Part shown: positions 8,341 to 15,979 of the stretch, piece by piece
Layout of the letters: each line of letters begins with the position of its first letter
Position numbering within the stretch: the stretch's first letter is position 1
Source: an uncultured Endozoicomonas sp.
GTDB taxonomy: Bacteria; Pseudomonadota; Gammaproteobacteria; Pseudomonadales; Endozoicomonadaceae
DNA length: 64,000 bases
Direction: 5' to 3'
Assembly (NCBI RefSeq): GCF_947495845.1
Contig: NZ_CANMAO010000001.1
Coordinates: 1 to 64,000 of the forward strand
Translations under genes and position numbers: made by a program
Notes under the pieces: model-generated
Told to the model about the DNA's origin: nothing
Database searches by the model: none
What the model saw: the letters and a program-made list of their open reading frames with translations, nothing else

Positions 8341-8385
8341 CCGTTTTCCGTAAAAGCACAATCAGCAAGGCTTTACGGAAAACGG
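8341..8385. repeat. Perfect 14-bp inverted repeat
   Basis: CCGTTTTCCGTAAA at 8341-8354 pairs exactly with TTTACGGAAAACGG at 8372-8385 across a 17-nt loop. Degenerate direct copies of the CCGTTTTCCG unit (CCGTTTACCG, CCGTTATCCG) lie just left of it at about 8328-8346. It sits past the mgtE stop and upstream of the methyltransferase gene. No T-run follows on either strand. Confidence 0.6.
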
Positions 8386-8421
8386 TTCTGGTTAAATGTG
8401 AAAGTTATTTTGTGACAGTTC

Positions 8422-9780
8422 CTATCCATAGAACAACGTCGCCAATCCAAGAAAAGAAAAGAAGCCAACCACATCCGAAATAGTGGTGAGGATGATGGTT
8501 CCCGCTAAAGCCGGGTCAATATTCAAAGACTTGAGCAGAACGGGCAGAGTGGCGCCAGTAATCACCGCCACACTCAGATTGATGACCATAGCGCAGGCAA
8601 TAACCAGAGAAATGATCGGGTCATCAAACCAGAACCAGGCGATGGTTGCGACCAGCGTGGCCCATAACAGGCCATTCAGAAAGCCTGCCACTAACTCCCT
8701 GCTCAATAACCATTTCAAGTTAGTGGTGCTGATTTGGCCAAGCGCCATGCCCCTGATCACCAGCGTTAGTGCCTGACTTCCAGCATTGCCACCCATACCG
8801 GCAACAATCGGCATAAGAACAGCAAGAGCAACCACCTTGTCGATGGTTTCCTGAAACAGGCCAATAACGGAAGCGGCAATAAATGCCGTAATCAGGTTAA
8901 CCCCCAGCCAAACGGCTCGGCGGCGTGCTGTTTTCAGTGCGGGAGCAAAGGTGTCTTCGTCATCATCCAGACCGGCCATGCTCATCATGGAATGTTCCGC
9001 TTCTTCCCGGATAACATCCACCACATCATCGATGGTGATACGCCCCAGCAGCTTGCCATTTTCATTAACCACGGGAGCAGAGATCAAATCCTGTCGCTCA
9101 AATAACTGGGCAACCTGAGTGTCGTCCATATCGGCAGGAATGGGGTCGAGATCGGTTAACATCACTTCCCGAACCGTAGCGCCCGGGTCGGTGGTCAGTA
9201 GCACCGTAAGCGGCAGGCGACCAATGTATTCACCACGGCGGTTGACCACTAAAAGATTGTCTGTGGTTTCAGGAATGCCTTCATGACGGCGTAAGTAACG
9301 AAGAACAACATCCACCGTATTGCTGGGCCGGACCGTAATGGTATCGGTGTTCATCAAGCCGCCGGCGGTGTCTTCCGGATAAGCCAGAACCACTTCAACC
9401 CGTTGGCGGTCCATGGTGTTCATGGAATCCAGTACTTGCCGGGTAATGGTGTCGGGCAATTGCTGCAGAAGGTCGGCAATGTCGTCTACGTCCTGACCTT
9501 CGGTGATGGCTTTCAGCTCCGCAATGTTCATGCGGTCCAAAAAGAACTGACGAACCTCTTCGCTCAACTCTTGCAGTACATCGCCTTCCTGCTCCCGGTC
9601 AATCAGGCGCCAGAGCAGGCTGCGCAGCTTGGGAGGCGAGGATTCCAACAGGTGAGCAGTATCGGCAGGCGGCAACATATTGAGCATATGGCGCAACTCG
9701 GAAGACACGCCATGCTCAAGGGCATCATTGAGTTTGATCAGCTCGGCTTCACCGATGCTCAATTGCAGCTGTTGTGCCAT
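8422..9780 (-). CDS. mgtE: Magnesium transporter MgtE
   Basis: A 452-residue Mg2+ channel. Order: N-terminal superhelical MgtE_N domain (about 25-130), two CBS domains (about 135-260) that sense cytoplasmic Mg2+, then five hydrophobic membrane segments (about 285-450). The pore family signature is visible in MPIVAGMGGNAGSQALTLVIRG. Length and architecture are normal. It is located next to ptsO, as in many gammaproteobacteria. Confidence 0.95.
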   Translation of the reverse strand: MAQQLQLSIGEAELIKLNDALEHGVSSELRHMLNMLPPADTAHLLESSPPKLRSLLWRLIDREQEGDVLQELSEEVRQFFLDRMNIAELKAITEGQDVDDIADLLQQLPDTITRQVLDSMNTMDRQRVEVVLAYPEDTAGGLMNTDTITVRPSNTVDVVLRYLRRHEGIPETTDNLLVVNRRGEYIGRLPLTVLLTTDPGATVREVMLTDLDPIPADMDDTQVAQLFERQDLISAPVVNENGKLLGRITIDDVVDVIREEAEHSMMSMAGLDDDEDTFAPALKTARRRAVWLGVNLITAFIAASVIGLFQETIDKVVALAVLMPIVAGMGGNAGSQALTLVIRGMALGQISTTNLKWLLSRELVAGFLNGLLWATLVATIAWFWFDDPIISLVIACAMVINLSVAVITGATLPVLLKSLNIDPALAGTIILTTISDVVGFFSFLGLATLFYG

Positions 9781-9852
9781 GGACGTCTGCCCGGATAAAA
9801 AATGGTTGAATTTACAAGATATAGGAAGTGTATGTGGGTGAGCAAACTTGGC

Positions 9853-10122
9853 TCACTCATCTTCTCCAAAGCGTTCATCGATCAGGTTGGACAATGCTTC
9901 AACCGCGGCTTCTTCATCATGACCATCACAATGGAGCTCCAGCTCTGAACCCTGACCGGCAGCCAGCATCATGATAGCCATAATGCTTTTGCCATCCACC
10001 TTCCGGCCATTAAAAACAACATCCACCTGGCAGGCAAAGGCCGCTGAAGTAGTGACGAATTTAGAGGCAGCCCTTGCATGTAATCCCAGTTTATTGATGA
10101 TCTTTTTTCGATAGGTAATCAT
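9853..10122 (-). CDS. ptsO: Phosphocarrier protein NPr (HPr family)
   Basis: An 89-residue HPr-fold protein with the phosphorylatable His15 in NKLGLHARAASKF and the regulatory-serine-like KSIMAIMML segment. It is the middle carrier of the nitrogen PTS (PtsP to NPr to PtsN). The C-terminus is acidic (DERFGEDE). Its start overlaps the rapZ stop by one base, so the two are translationally coupled. Cytoplasmic. Confidence 0.95.
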   Translation of the reverse strand: MITYRKKIINKLGLHARAASKFVTTSAAFACQVDVVFNGRKVDGKSIMAIMMLAAGQGSELELHCDGHDEEAAVEALSNLIDERFGEDE

Positions 10123-10979
10123 TATTTATGAAGTTCTCTGTGTCTGACCTGAATCCGCTCTAGTCTTCCGGTGAAATGCTCACCCAGCGTTTTACAAATA
10201 TAGACCGAGCGGTGCTGTCCTCCAGTGCAACCAATCGCAATGGTCATATAACTGCGTTGGGCGGACTCAAAGCGAGGGAGCCACTTATCCACAAAGGTGG
10301 CAATATCGTCAACCATCTCGATGACCATCGGATCATCTTTCAGAAAATTGCCGACCGGCTCATCCAGCCCATTAAATTCACGCAGCGTTTCATCCCAGAA
10401 TGGGTTAGGGAGACAGCGAACATCGAAAATATAATCCGCATCAGAAGGAATGCCGTTTTTGAAACCAAAGGATTGGAACAGTACTGTCATGGCATTTTTA
10501 CTGTCCGTACAGAACGTCTGTTTAATTAAATCGCGAATTTGGTGAACGGAAAGCGGTGTGGTATCAATTTTCAGATCGGCGCTGACCAGCACCGGTTTCA
10601 GCAGTGTTTGCTCCTGCTCAATCGCTTCCCTTAATGAAATCTGATCATTGCTCAGAGGGTGCTTTCTCCGAGTAGAGCTGTAGCGGCTGACCAGCTTTTC
10701 GCTGTCGGTGTCCAGGTAGAGAACCTGGCAGTCAATCCCTTGATTTTTGAGTGTTTTAATGAGTTCCGGGAACGTGTTTAGCGCCCCTGGCAGATTGCGA
10801 ATATCAATGCTGACCGCCATTTTTGGTGGTTCTTGGCTGTGGCTCTTCAAAGTGCCTGGCAGCTGGCTAAGCAGGCTGACGGGCAGATTATCAACACAGT
10901 AAAATCCCTCATCTTCAAGGGTGTTCAGCACAGAGCTTTTTCCGGAGCCTGATCGCCCGCTGATGATGATCAGTTTCAT
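10122..10979 (-). CDS. rapZ: RNase adapter protein RapZ
   Basis: 285 residues (E. coli 284). The Walker A GRSGSGKSS (about 8-16) starts an N-terminal nucleotide-binding domain. The C-terminal domain carries the conserved IAIGCTGGQHRSVY motif. RapZ senses glucosamine-6-phosphate and directs GlmZ sRNA to RNase E in enterics. It is followed directly by ptsO. Its usual upstream neighbour ptsN is displaced 2 kb away by inserted sequence. It probably needs its own promoter in the region 10980-11249. Confidence 0.95.
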   Translation of the reverse strand: MKLIIISGRSGSGKSSVLNTLEDEGFYCVDNLPVSLLSQLPGTLKSHSQEPPKMAVSIDIRNLPGALNTFPELIKTLKNQGIDCQVLYLDTDSEKLVSRYSSTRRKHPLSNDQISLREAIEQEQTLLKPVLVSADLKIDTTPLSVHQIRDLIKQTFCTDSKNAMTVLFQSFGFKNGIPSDADYIFDVRCLPNPFWDETLREFNGLDEPVGNFLKDDPMVIEMVDDIATFVDKWLPRFESAQRSYMTIAIGCTGGQHRSVYICKTLGEHFTGRLERIQVRHRELHK

Positions 10980-11249
10980 GATTAGTCCTTTATAGGATTT
11001 GGCAAATACCTAATATTCTACGTTTAATACTGAGATAGAGAAGTTATTTTTTTAAAAACGATGCTTCGGAAACTGAATGTAACAACCTCTTTAATCTTTT
11101 CTTCGTACTTTGTTAGGAATACTAACCGTTTGGTTAGGTATTTATTTAAGACTCTCGTCTATCTTTTACTTCAACACATTATATAAGAACTGTACTTAAG
11201 GTGTTTTATTAATTGTTTGTCTCATAACCCATAGTTGAAGGAATATAAA
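10980..11249. other. AT-rich divergent region with an inverted GTTAG array
   Basis: This 270-bp A/T-rich gap separates rapZ (minus) from the orphan coiled-coil gene (plus). At 11112-11137 three half sites alternate: GTTAG, then CTAAC, then GTTAG, so either of two small hairpins can form. That suits an operator or a switchable leader. No open reading frame is seen. Promoters for both flanking genes should be here, but I cannot fix them. Confidence 0.4.
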
Positions 11250-12320
11250 ATGACTCCAGTAAAATCCCAAGTAGTGCCAACAAATTCAGATTCGCTCCCA
11301 CTTAACGATAAAAACTTTGAAAGTCAGGAGACTGATGAAAAGGTTGCTAAACATAATAGACGCGAAGTTAGATTGGCTGTTATTAGAGCTAGCAATGAGG
11401 AGGTTAAGCGTAAATTAACATCAGAGCTGCCAGAAGTTGTTGTGGCCAAAGATCGCGTAATCGAGAGTGAAGAAAAATATATTGAAAGAAAAACGGAAGC
11501 TGCTACAAAAGCAGAACACAAAGCATTGGAACCAAAGACTTTTTTCCAAACAGTGAAAGAAGTAGCTAAGAAACTTACTGACAGGGTAATTGCCGTTCTT
11601 GAGGTTGTTTACAAAAAAATAGGTTTAGAGTTTTGTGTTAACAAAGTTAGGGAGTTAGTCGCTCCGAAAGTAGATTTATATCTTGCGCGTAGAGCTGCTG
11701 CTAACTCTGAGAGAGAAGCGAAGCTTCTTGAACCATTGAAAGCTAAGCTTGAAGCGCGAGGCGTAGCCGCGCCTATTATGGCAAAAACTGCTTCAAGTTC
11801 TCCTTGTGTTGGTCAAAATGCTGATGATACTTTCTCTGAAGCCAACATCAAACTGCTTCAAAAGGCTGAAGAGAGGGATCGTAAAGCGCTGGCAGCAATT
11901 GCTGACATTGAAGCAAAACGTGCCAAGATTGAAGAAGATAAGAGAAAGGACTTCGTTGAGCACAACTCTGATAATGCGCTTATTGCAAAAATAAAAAGCG
12001 AGCTTGGTGAAACAGAAGAGGCAAAAAGTGCCATTGCTTATATTGAAAAAGGTATTGCTCTGGAAGAAAAACACGCCCGAGATAATGTGTACGCAACCAG
12101 AGGTATTGCTAAGGCTGCAGTGAAGCATCAAGCGGGTGGATTAGCCTATGAAGTTATTGAACATCCAGCTTCAGCTAAAATGCTTGCAGCTAAAGTAGCT
12201 TTTGATGAAAAGATGGCAGCCAGAAAAGCGGCTTTGGATGAAAAGCTATACGCGCGTAAAGCGGCTGAGAATCTTAAAGGCTTTGAAGCGTTGAACAGCC
12301 TGTTGTTGCTCCAGTCGTAG
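11250..12320 (+). CDS. Orphan Ala/Lys/Glu-rich coiled-coil protein (frameshifted 3' end)
   Basis: A 356-residue protein of unknown family. ATG 11250 is preferred (AAGGA 6 nt upstream). It is highly charged and helical, with long coiled-coil stretches (about 35-95, 205-260, 300-345). An 11-residue repeat near the C-terminus (KVAFDEKMAAR, KAALDEKLYAR) fits a helical rod. No signal peptide or membrane segment is seen. It sits in the opposite orientation inside the rpoN-ptsO operon. The frame stops at 12320, but the -1 frame from 12296 continues with a convincing tail (QPVVAPVVGYLKQG... to a stop at 12404-12406). Restoring one A at 12294-12295 would join them. Confidence 0.7.
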   Translation: MTPVKSQVVPTNSDSLPLNDKNFESQETDEKVAKHNRREVRLAVIRASNEEVKRKLTSELPEVVVAKDRVIESEEKYIERKTEAATKAEHKALEPKTFFQTVKEVAKKLTDRVIAVLEVVYKKIGLEFCVNKVRELVAPKVDLYLARRAAANSEREAKLLEPLKAKLEARGVAAPIMAKTASSSPCVGQNADDTFSEANIKLLQKAEERDRKALAAIADIEAKRAKIEEDKRKDFVEHNSDNALIAKIKSELGETEEAKSAIAYIEKGIALEEKHARDNVYATRGIAKAAVKHQAGGLAYEVIEHPASAKMLAAKVAFDEKMAARKAALDEKLYARKAAENLKGFEALNSLLLLQS

Positions 12321-12406
12321 GCTATCTGAAACAGGGGGCTGAAAGCGTGCTTCAAAGCATTCCGGTTGTTGAAAGTCTGTACAACTTGTTTACTGGAAAA
12401 AGCTAG
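12296..12406 (+). pseudogene. Out-of-frame C-terminal tail of the coiled-coil gene
   Basis: In the frame one base away from the main gene, 36 codons read QPVVAPVVGYLKQGAESVLQ and go on to SIPVVESLYNLFTGKS before TAG. This amphipathic, biased sequence looks coding. It would follow ...FEALK if the stretch TTGAACAG were TTGAAACAG. I read it as a real or assembly-derived single-base deletion that cuts off the last ~36 residues. Confidence 0.6.
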
Positions 12407-12421
12407 TTAATCGCAGGTATG

Positions 12422-12971
12422 AAAAAAGCCACTCTTTGTAGTAGGCTGATAAGTTATGGGGCACCTGAATTTGATTCAGTCCCCATTTAATCTCTTATAA
12501 ATCAGTTAGTTATCTTTTTGCAAATTGCGATTTAGCGTAGGATGATGTTGTTTTGTCCTTTAATAACAATGTCTTACGCATCGAACTCCAAAAAAAAGCA
12601 CCATAAATTCCGAATCTGGGTTTATAAATCAGCACAAAATTCCTTATGCAATCAGGCTGTTACTAAATCCTATAGCCATAATACCTCTTGTATAGAATTC
12701 TCTTGTGGAGATAACCCTATATATTCGATGTGAATCATGGGAATCCGTATATAAAACCAGCAGTTTGACAGCATTCTCAATTATTCATGGCTCATTTTTT
12801 TTAGTTCGTTGTATAACCTTTTGTTTTTAAAAATAAATTTTACATCATCGTACGGTTTTCCTTGGATTTGGAATTTCTAAGTGGTTGAAATTCATGCATA
12901 AAAACCGGCACCCAAGCTCAACTTAGGTGCCGCATAACTTATCAGCCTATCTTTGTAGTGGCTTTTTTTTT
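12422..12971 (+). terminator. Intrinsic terminator split by an insertion
   Basis: The left half AAAAAAGCCACT (12422-12433) and the right half AGTGGCTTTTTTTTT (12957-12971) together form a classic terminator hairpin with loop CTTTGT. They are now 520 bp apart because a 508-bp element inserted into the loop/right arm. The element's 9-bp target duplication is TCTTTGTAG. This is the natural terminator of the coiled-coil gene. Confidence 0.75.
12442..12949. mobile_element. 508-bp non-coding insertion with TIRs and 9-bp target duplication
   Basis: The ends are inverted repeats: TAGGCTGATAAGTTATG at 12442-12458 and CATAACTTATCAGCCTA at 12933-12949, perfect over 17 bp. Similarity continues inward (GGCACCT...) for about 8 bp more. 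TCTTTGTAG is duplicated at 12433-12441 and 12950-12958. The interior is A/T-rich with only a 63-codon open frame of no recognisable content, so it is a MITE-like or gutted insertion sequence. No transposase remains in the window. Confidence 0.85.
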
Positions 12972-13005
12972 GTCTGAACAAAACCCCAAGACTTCCGTAT
13001 TAACG

Positions 13006-13455
13006 CTAATGATGAGTAATACAGTCGTACAGGTTTTGAACGTTTTCTGCTTGCCGCACGGATGCCATTAACCGATCGGAGTGAAATTGTTCTGCCAGTG
13101 CTTTCAGGATTTCCAAGTGCTCCTGATTTTCACCTTCTGGCACAATCAAGGCAAACACCAGATCCACAGGTTTCTGATCGATGGAATCGAAATCCACAGG
13201 TTCTGCCAGACGAATAAACAGGCCAACGGGCTCCGGGCATGCTTTACAACGACAATGGGGAATGGCAATGCCATTGCCCAGGCCTGTGGTGCCAAGACGC
13301 TCTCTGGAAATCAGAGCTTCAAATAAATCCTTGCCATTAATCTCGGGCACCTCACTGCTGATGTGCTCGGCGATAAATTCCAGAATCTTCTTTTTACTGA
13401 CCCCATGCACGCCATCAAAGGTTCGCGCGGGTGTGAGGATGCGATGAATAATCAT
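13006..13455 (-). CDS. ptsN: Nitrogen-PTS EIIA protein PtsN
   Basis: A 149-residue EIIA-Ntr domain with phosphorylatable His67 in GLGNGIAIPHCRCK. It accepts phosphate from NPr (ptsO) and regulates potassium and envelope/nitrogen functions in other gammaproteobacteria. It lies downstream of hpf and rpoN on the same strand. The next operon gene, rapZ, is separated by the inserted orphan gene and mobile element, so transcription through to rapZ is unlikely. Confidence 0.95.
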   Translation of the reverse strand: MIIHRILTPARTFDGVHGVSKKKILEFIAEHISSEVPEINGKDLFEALISRERLGTTGLGNGIAIPHCRCKACPEPVGLFIRLAEPVDFDSIDQKPVDLVFALIVPEGENQEHLEILKALAEQFHSDRLMASVRQAENVQNLYDCITHH

Positions 13456-13583
13456 GCTGCTATTTTATAGGTAAATCCGATAACCGGTAAACGAAGTCGT
13501 CAAAAATGTGGATGGTGCCAGTACGGGCTGTATACAACATATCTGACACCATTCTTGACTGGACTGAATTGACTGACGCCGGG

Positions 13584-13871
13584 CTATCGACCTAAGGATT
13601 TTTCTTTGTGTTTAACCAGCTGTCGATCCAGCTTGTCCGAGAGCAGGTCAATGGCTGCGTACATGTCTTCGTGGTCTGCGGTGGCATTGACTTCAGCACC
13701 CGGGACATGGAGGGTAGCTTCTGCCTTCTGTACCAGCTTTTCGACGCTGAGAGTCACCTGTACATTGGTGATCTGATCAAAATGCGACGCAAGGCGTTCC
13801 AGTTTTTTGATCACGTAATCGTGCAGAGCTTCTGTTACCTCGACATGATGTCCACTGATGTTGACTTGCAT
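13584..13871 (-). CDS. hpf: Ribosome hibernation promoting factor HPF (short)
   Basis: A 95-residue short-form HPF/YfiA-family protein. It begins MQVNISGHHVEVTEAL and has the conserved HFDQITNVQVTLSVEK and EDMYAAIDLLSDKLDRQLVKHK blocks. It binds the 30S decoding region and dimerises or inactivates 70S ribosomes in stationary phase. It lies between rpoN and ptsN in the canonical order. A palindromic repeat lies between its start and rpoN, lengthening that gap to about 310 bp. Confidence 0.95.
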   Translation of the reverse strand: MQVNISGHHVEVTEALHDYVIKKLERLASHFDQITNVQVTLSVEKLVQKAEATLHVPGAEVNATADHEDMYAAIDLLSDKLDRQLVKHKEKSLGR

Positions 13872-14019
13872 GTGACGCTCTCCTGATCCCTGTATTATAA
13901 AGAAGCTAACATGTTAACCATGTTGACCAGTGCGCGGGATGCTTCGTACTGGCTAACTTCGATTCTACCACTGTCATCCCACCTTGGAATGCCTCAGAGC
14001 AAAAAAATGTTTGTTGACT

Positions 14020-14183
14020 TAAGCAGTTGTCCAAATGAAATCATATTTTCTGACTATGTGGACAGTCACTCTGCAGCGTTGCAGCTTCGGTCACATAGCT
14101 ACGGCTATGCTCCCTGCTCTACGCCTTGCATAGCAATTATCCACTTAGCCAGAAATATTCGATTTCATTTGCACAACTACTTA
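14020..14183. repeat. Palindromic repeat, family A copy 3, abutting the rpoN stop
   Basis: A 164-bp imperfect palindrome begins TAAGCAGTTGTCCAAATG and ends CATTTGCACAACTACTTA. The centre is CATAGCTACGGCTATG. Its last three bases (TTA at 14181-14183) are the reverse complement of the rpoN stop codon TAA, so the repeat begins exactly at the end of the gene. Confidence 0.9.
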
Positions 14184-15653
14184 TACCAACTGTTTGCGCT
14201 CATTGGATGGTGGGAAATTCATGGATTCCCTGTATTTGGCGATTGTGCGCCGGGCTACCTTAATGCCTTGTTCTCCCAGAATGGCTGCAATCTTATTATC
14301 GCTAAGGGGTTTTCTGGGACTCTCTTCGGCGATCAGCTTTCGAATATGAGCACGAATTGCCGTTGAAGAACACTCGCCGCCTTCAGCTGTGCTGACATGG
14401 CTGGAAAAGAAATACTTCAGCTCATAGACACCCCGGGGCGTATGCATGTATTTCTGAGTGGTCACCCGGGAGATGGTGGATTCGTGCATGCCGACTGCTT
14501 CTGCGACGTCGGCCAGTACCAATGGTTTCATGGCTTCATCACCCTGCTCCAGAAACGCTTGCTGATAAGCGACAATCTGGCTGGCGACTTTCATTAAAGT
14601 CTCATTACGGCTCTGCAGGTTTTTCAGAAACCAGCGAGCCTCCTGCAGGTGACTTTTCATAAAAACATTGTCGCGACTGTTGTTGGCTCGTTGCACCATG
14701 GACGCATAACTGTTGTTGATGCGTATTCTGGGTAGTGCATCGGAATTCAACTCAATCGTCCAACGATCTTTAATCTTGCGGACAGAGATATCCGGCACAA
14801 CGTATTCCGCTTCCGATTGGTCAATGCTGCTACCGGGCTTTGGGTTGAAACTTTGTATCAGTGCCAGGGCATTGCGCAGTTGATCTTCTTTCATTTTGGA
14901 TCGACGCATAATTTTTGCGTAGTCCCGCGTACCAAGCGCATCAAGATGATCGGACAATAATTTACGAGCGTTATCAAAGTGTGGCGTTGAGGGTGGCAGT
15001 TGTAGCAGTTGTACCAGCAGGCATTCCTGTAGATCGAGGCTGCCACAACCTACCGGATCAAACTGTTGAATTCGGTGCTGAAGAACTTTGATCTCTTCAA
15101 TCTCTAATTCTTCCAGTTGGCTTTGCAGGGAAAGATAGATTTCATCCAGTGAACAGGTCAAATAACCGTCGGGGTTGATGCCTTCAATAATGGCCAGGCC
15201 GATTAAACGGTCTCTGTCGCCCATGGGTGTCAGATCAAGCTGCCATTCGAGATGATCCTGAAGGGATTCGGTGGAGCTGGATTTTGCCAGCGGATCATAA
15301 TCATCATCACGGTTACTGGCTGGCAGGCTGGAGTAAACATCATCCCAGGCTGAATCAACGGGAAGGTCATTGGGAATGCTGTCTGACCATTCAGCCATTT
15401 CCTGAGGCTCTGCCTCGGCGTTGTTTTCGCTTAGGTCTACCAGATTTTCTTTGCCATCATTCTCACCGTCATTGCTGGTAGAAGGCTCATCGGACTGAGC
15501 TTCATCGGGCTCCAGCATTGGGTTGGACTCAAGGGCTTCCTGAATTTCCTGTTGAAGGTCGAGTGTAGAAAGCTGAAGCAGACGTATCGCCTGTTGCAGC
15601 TGTGGCGTCATGGCCAGCTGCTGCCCCATCTTGAGCTGTAAAGAAGGCTTCAT
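14181..15653 (-). CDS. rpoN: RNA polymerase sigma-54 factor RpoN
   Basis: A 490-residue sigma-54. The N-terminal Q/L-rich region I ([20 protein letters not shown]) contacts enhancer-binding ATPases. An acidic region II (about 55-125), the core-binding domain and a C-terminal HTH follow, ending with the RpoN box [11 protein letters not shown] that reads the -24 promoter element. Length is typical. It heads the hpf-ptsN operon. Its usual upstream gene lptB is 2.2 kb away, with dcuC and a STAS-like gene between. Confidence 0.97.
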   Translation of the reverse strand: MKPSLQLKMGQQLAMTPQLQQAIRLLQLSTLDLQQEIQEALESNPMLEPDEAQSDEPSTSNDGENDGKENLVDLSENNAEAEPQEMAEWSDSIPNDLPVDSAWDDVYSSLPASNRDDDYDPLAKSSSTESLQDHLEWQLDLTPMGDRDRLIGLAIIEGINPDGYLTCSLDEIYLSLQSQLEELEIEEIKVLQHRIQQFDPVGCGSLDLQECLLVQLLQLPPSTPHFDNARKLLSDHLDALGTRDYAKIMRRSKMKEDQLRNALALIQSFNPKPGSSIDQSEAEYVVPDISVRKIKDRWTIELNSDALPRIRINNSYASMVQRANNSRDNVFMKSHLQEARWFLKNLQSRNETLMKVASQIVAYQQAFLEQGDEAMKPLVLADVAEAVGMHESTISRVTTQKYMHTPRGVYELKYFFSSHVSTAEGGECSSTAIRAHIRKLIAEESPRKPLSDNKIAAILGEQGIKVARRTIAKYRESMNFPPSNERKQLV

Positions 15654-15919
15654 CGGTAACCGTATACCTTTACTTCGTTGTCCGTGCCGGTGAGTTTACC
15701 TGTCTACGGCCATGAAGTTTCAGACAGGGGCTCGTCATTTCAAAATAGGTATTTGCACGGATGCTGTTGCGAGCACTCTCCATGTGAGCCTGATTATAAC
15801 CATAGAGTAGCTATTGAAAAAAGCATGGGGTCGAAAGATTGTCTGACAGCAGTCATAACAAACGGCATTAACCTTATGGTTGGTTATTTGCACTGATTAA
15901 AAAATGAACTGAGGTTTGT
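15654..15919. other. Divergent rpoN/dcuC intergenic region
   Basis: No gene is supported in this 266-bp stretch. It should contain the rpoN promoter (minus) and upstream control sequence for dcuC (plus). I see no clear -35/-10 pair. A/T-rich sequence is concentrated near the dcuC side. Confidence 0.4.
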
Positions 15920-15933
15920 TTGACATTGGTCAA
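15920..15933 (+). promoter_or_regulatory. FNR-like palindrome upstream of dcuC
   Basis: TTGACATTGGTCAA is a perfect dyad (TTGAC-N4-GTCAA) that differs from the FNR consensus TTGAT-N4-ATCAA only at the fifth position of each half. It lies 46 bp before the dcuC start. dcuC is an FNR-activated anaerobic gene in E. coli, so the match is plausible. Confidence 0.5.
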
Positions 15934-15979
15934 TTACAAATCGCTGTACAAAAAATATCCTGCGAGGCTGTAAAAAGCA

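Noticed and set aside
12542-12733. 63-codon open frame inside the 508-bp element
   Set aside because: Low complexity, A/T-driven, no ribosome site and no resemblance to any transposase.
13911-14366. 151-codon plus-strand frame overlapping the repeat and the rpoN end
   Set aside because: Antisense shadow of rpoN plus repeat sequence.
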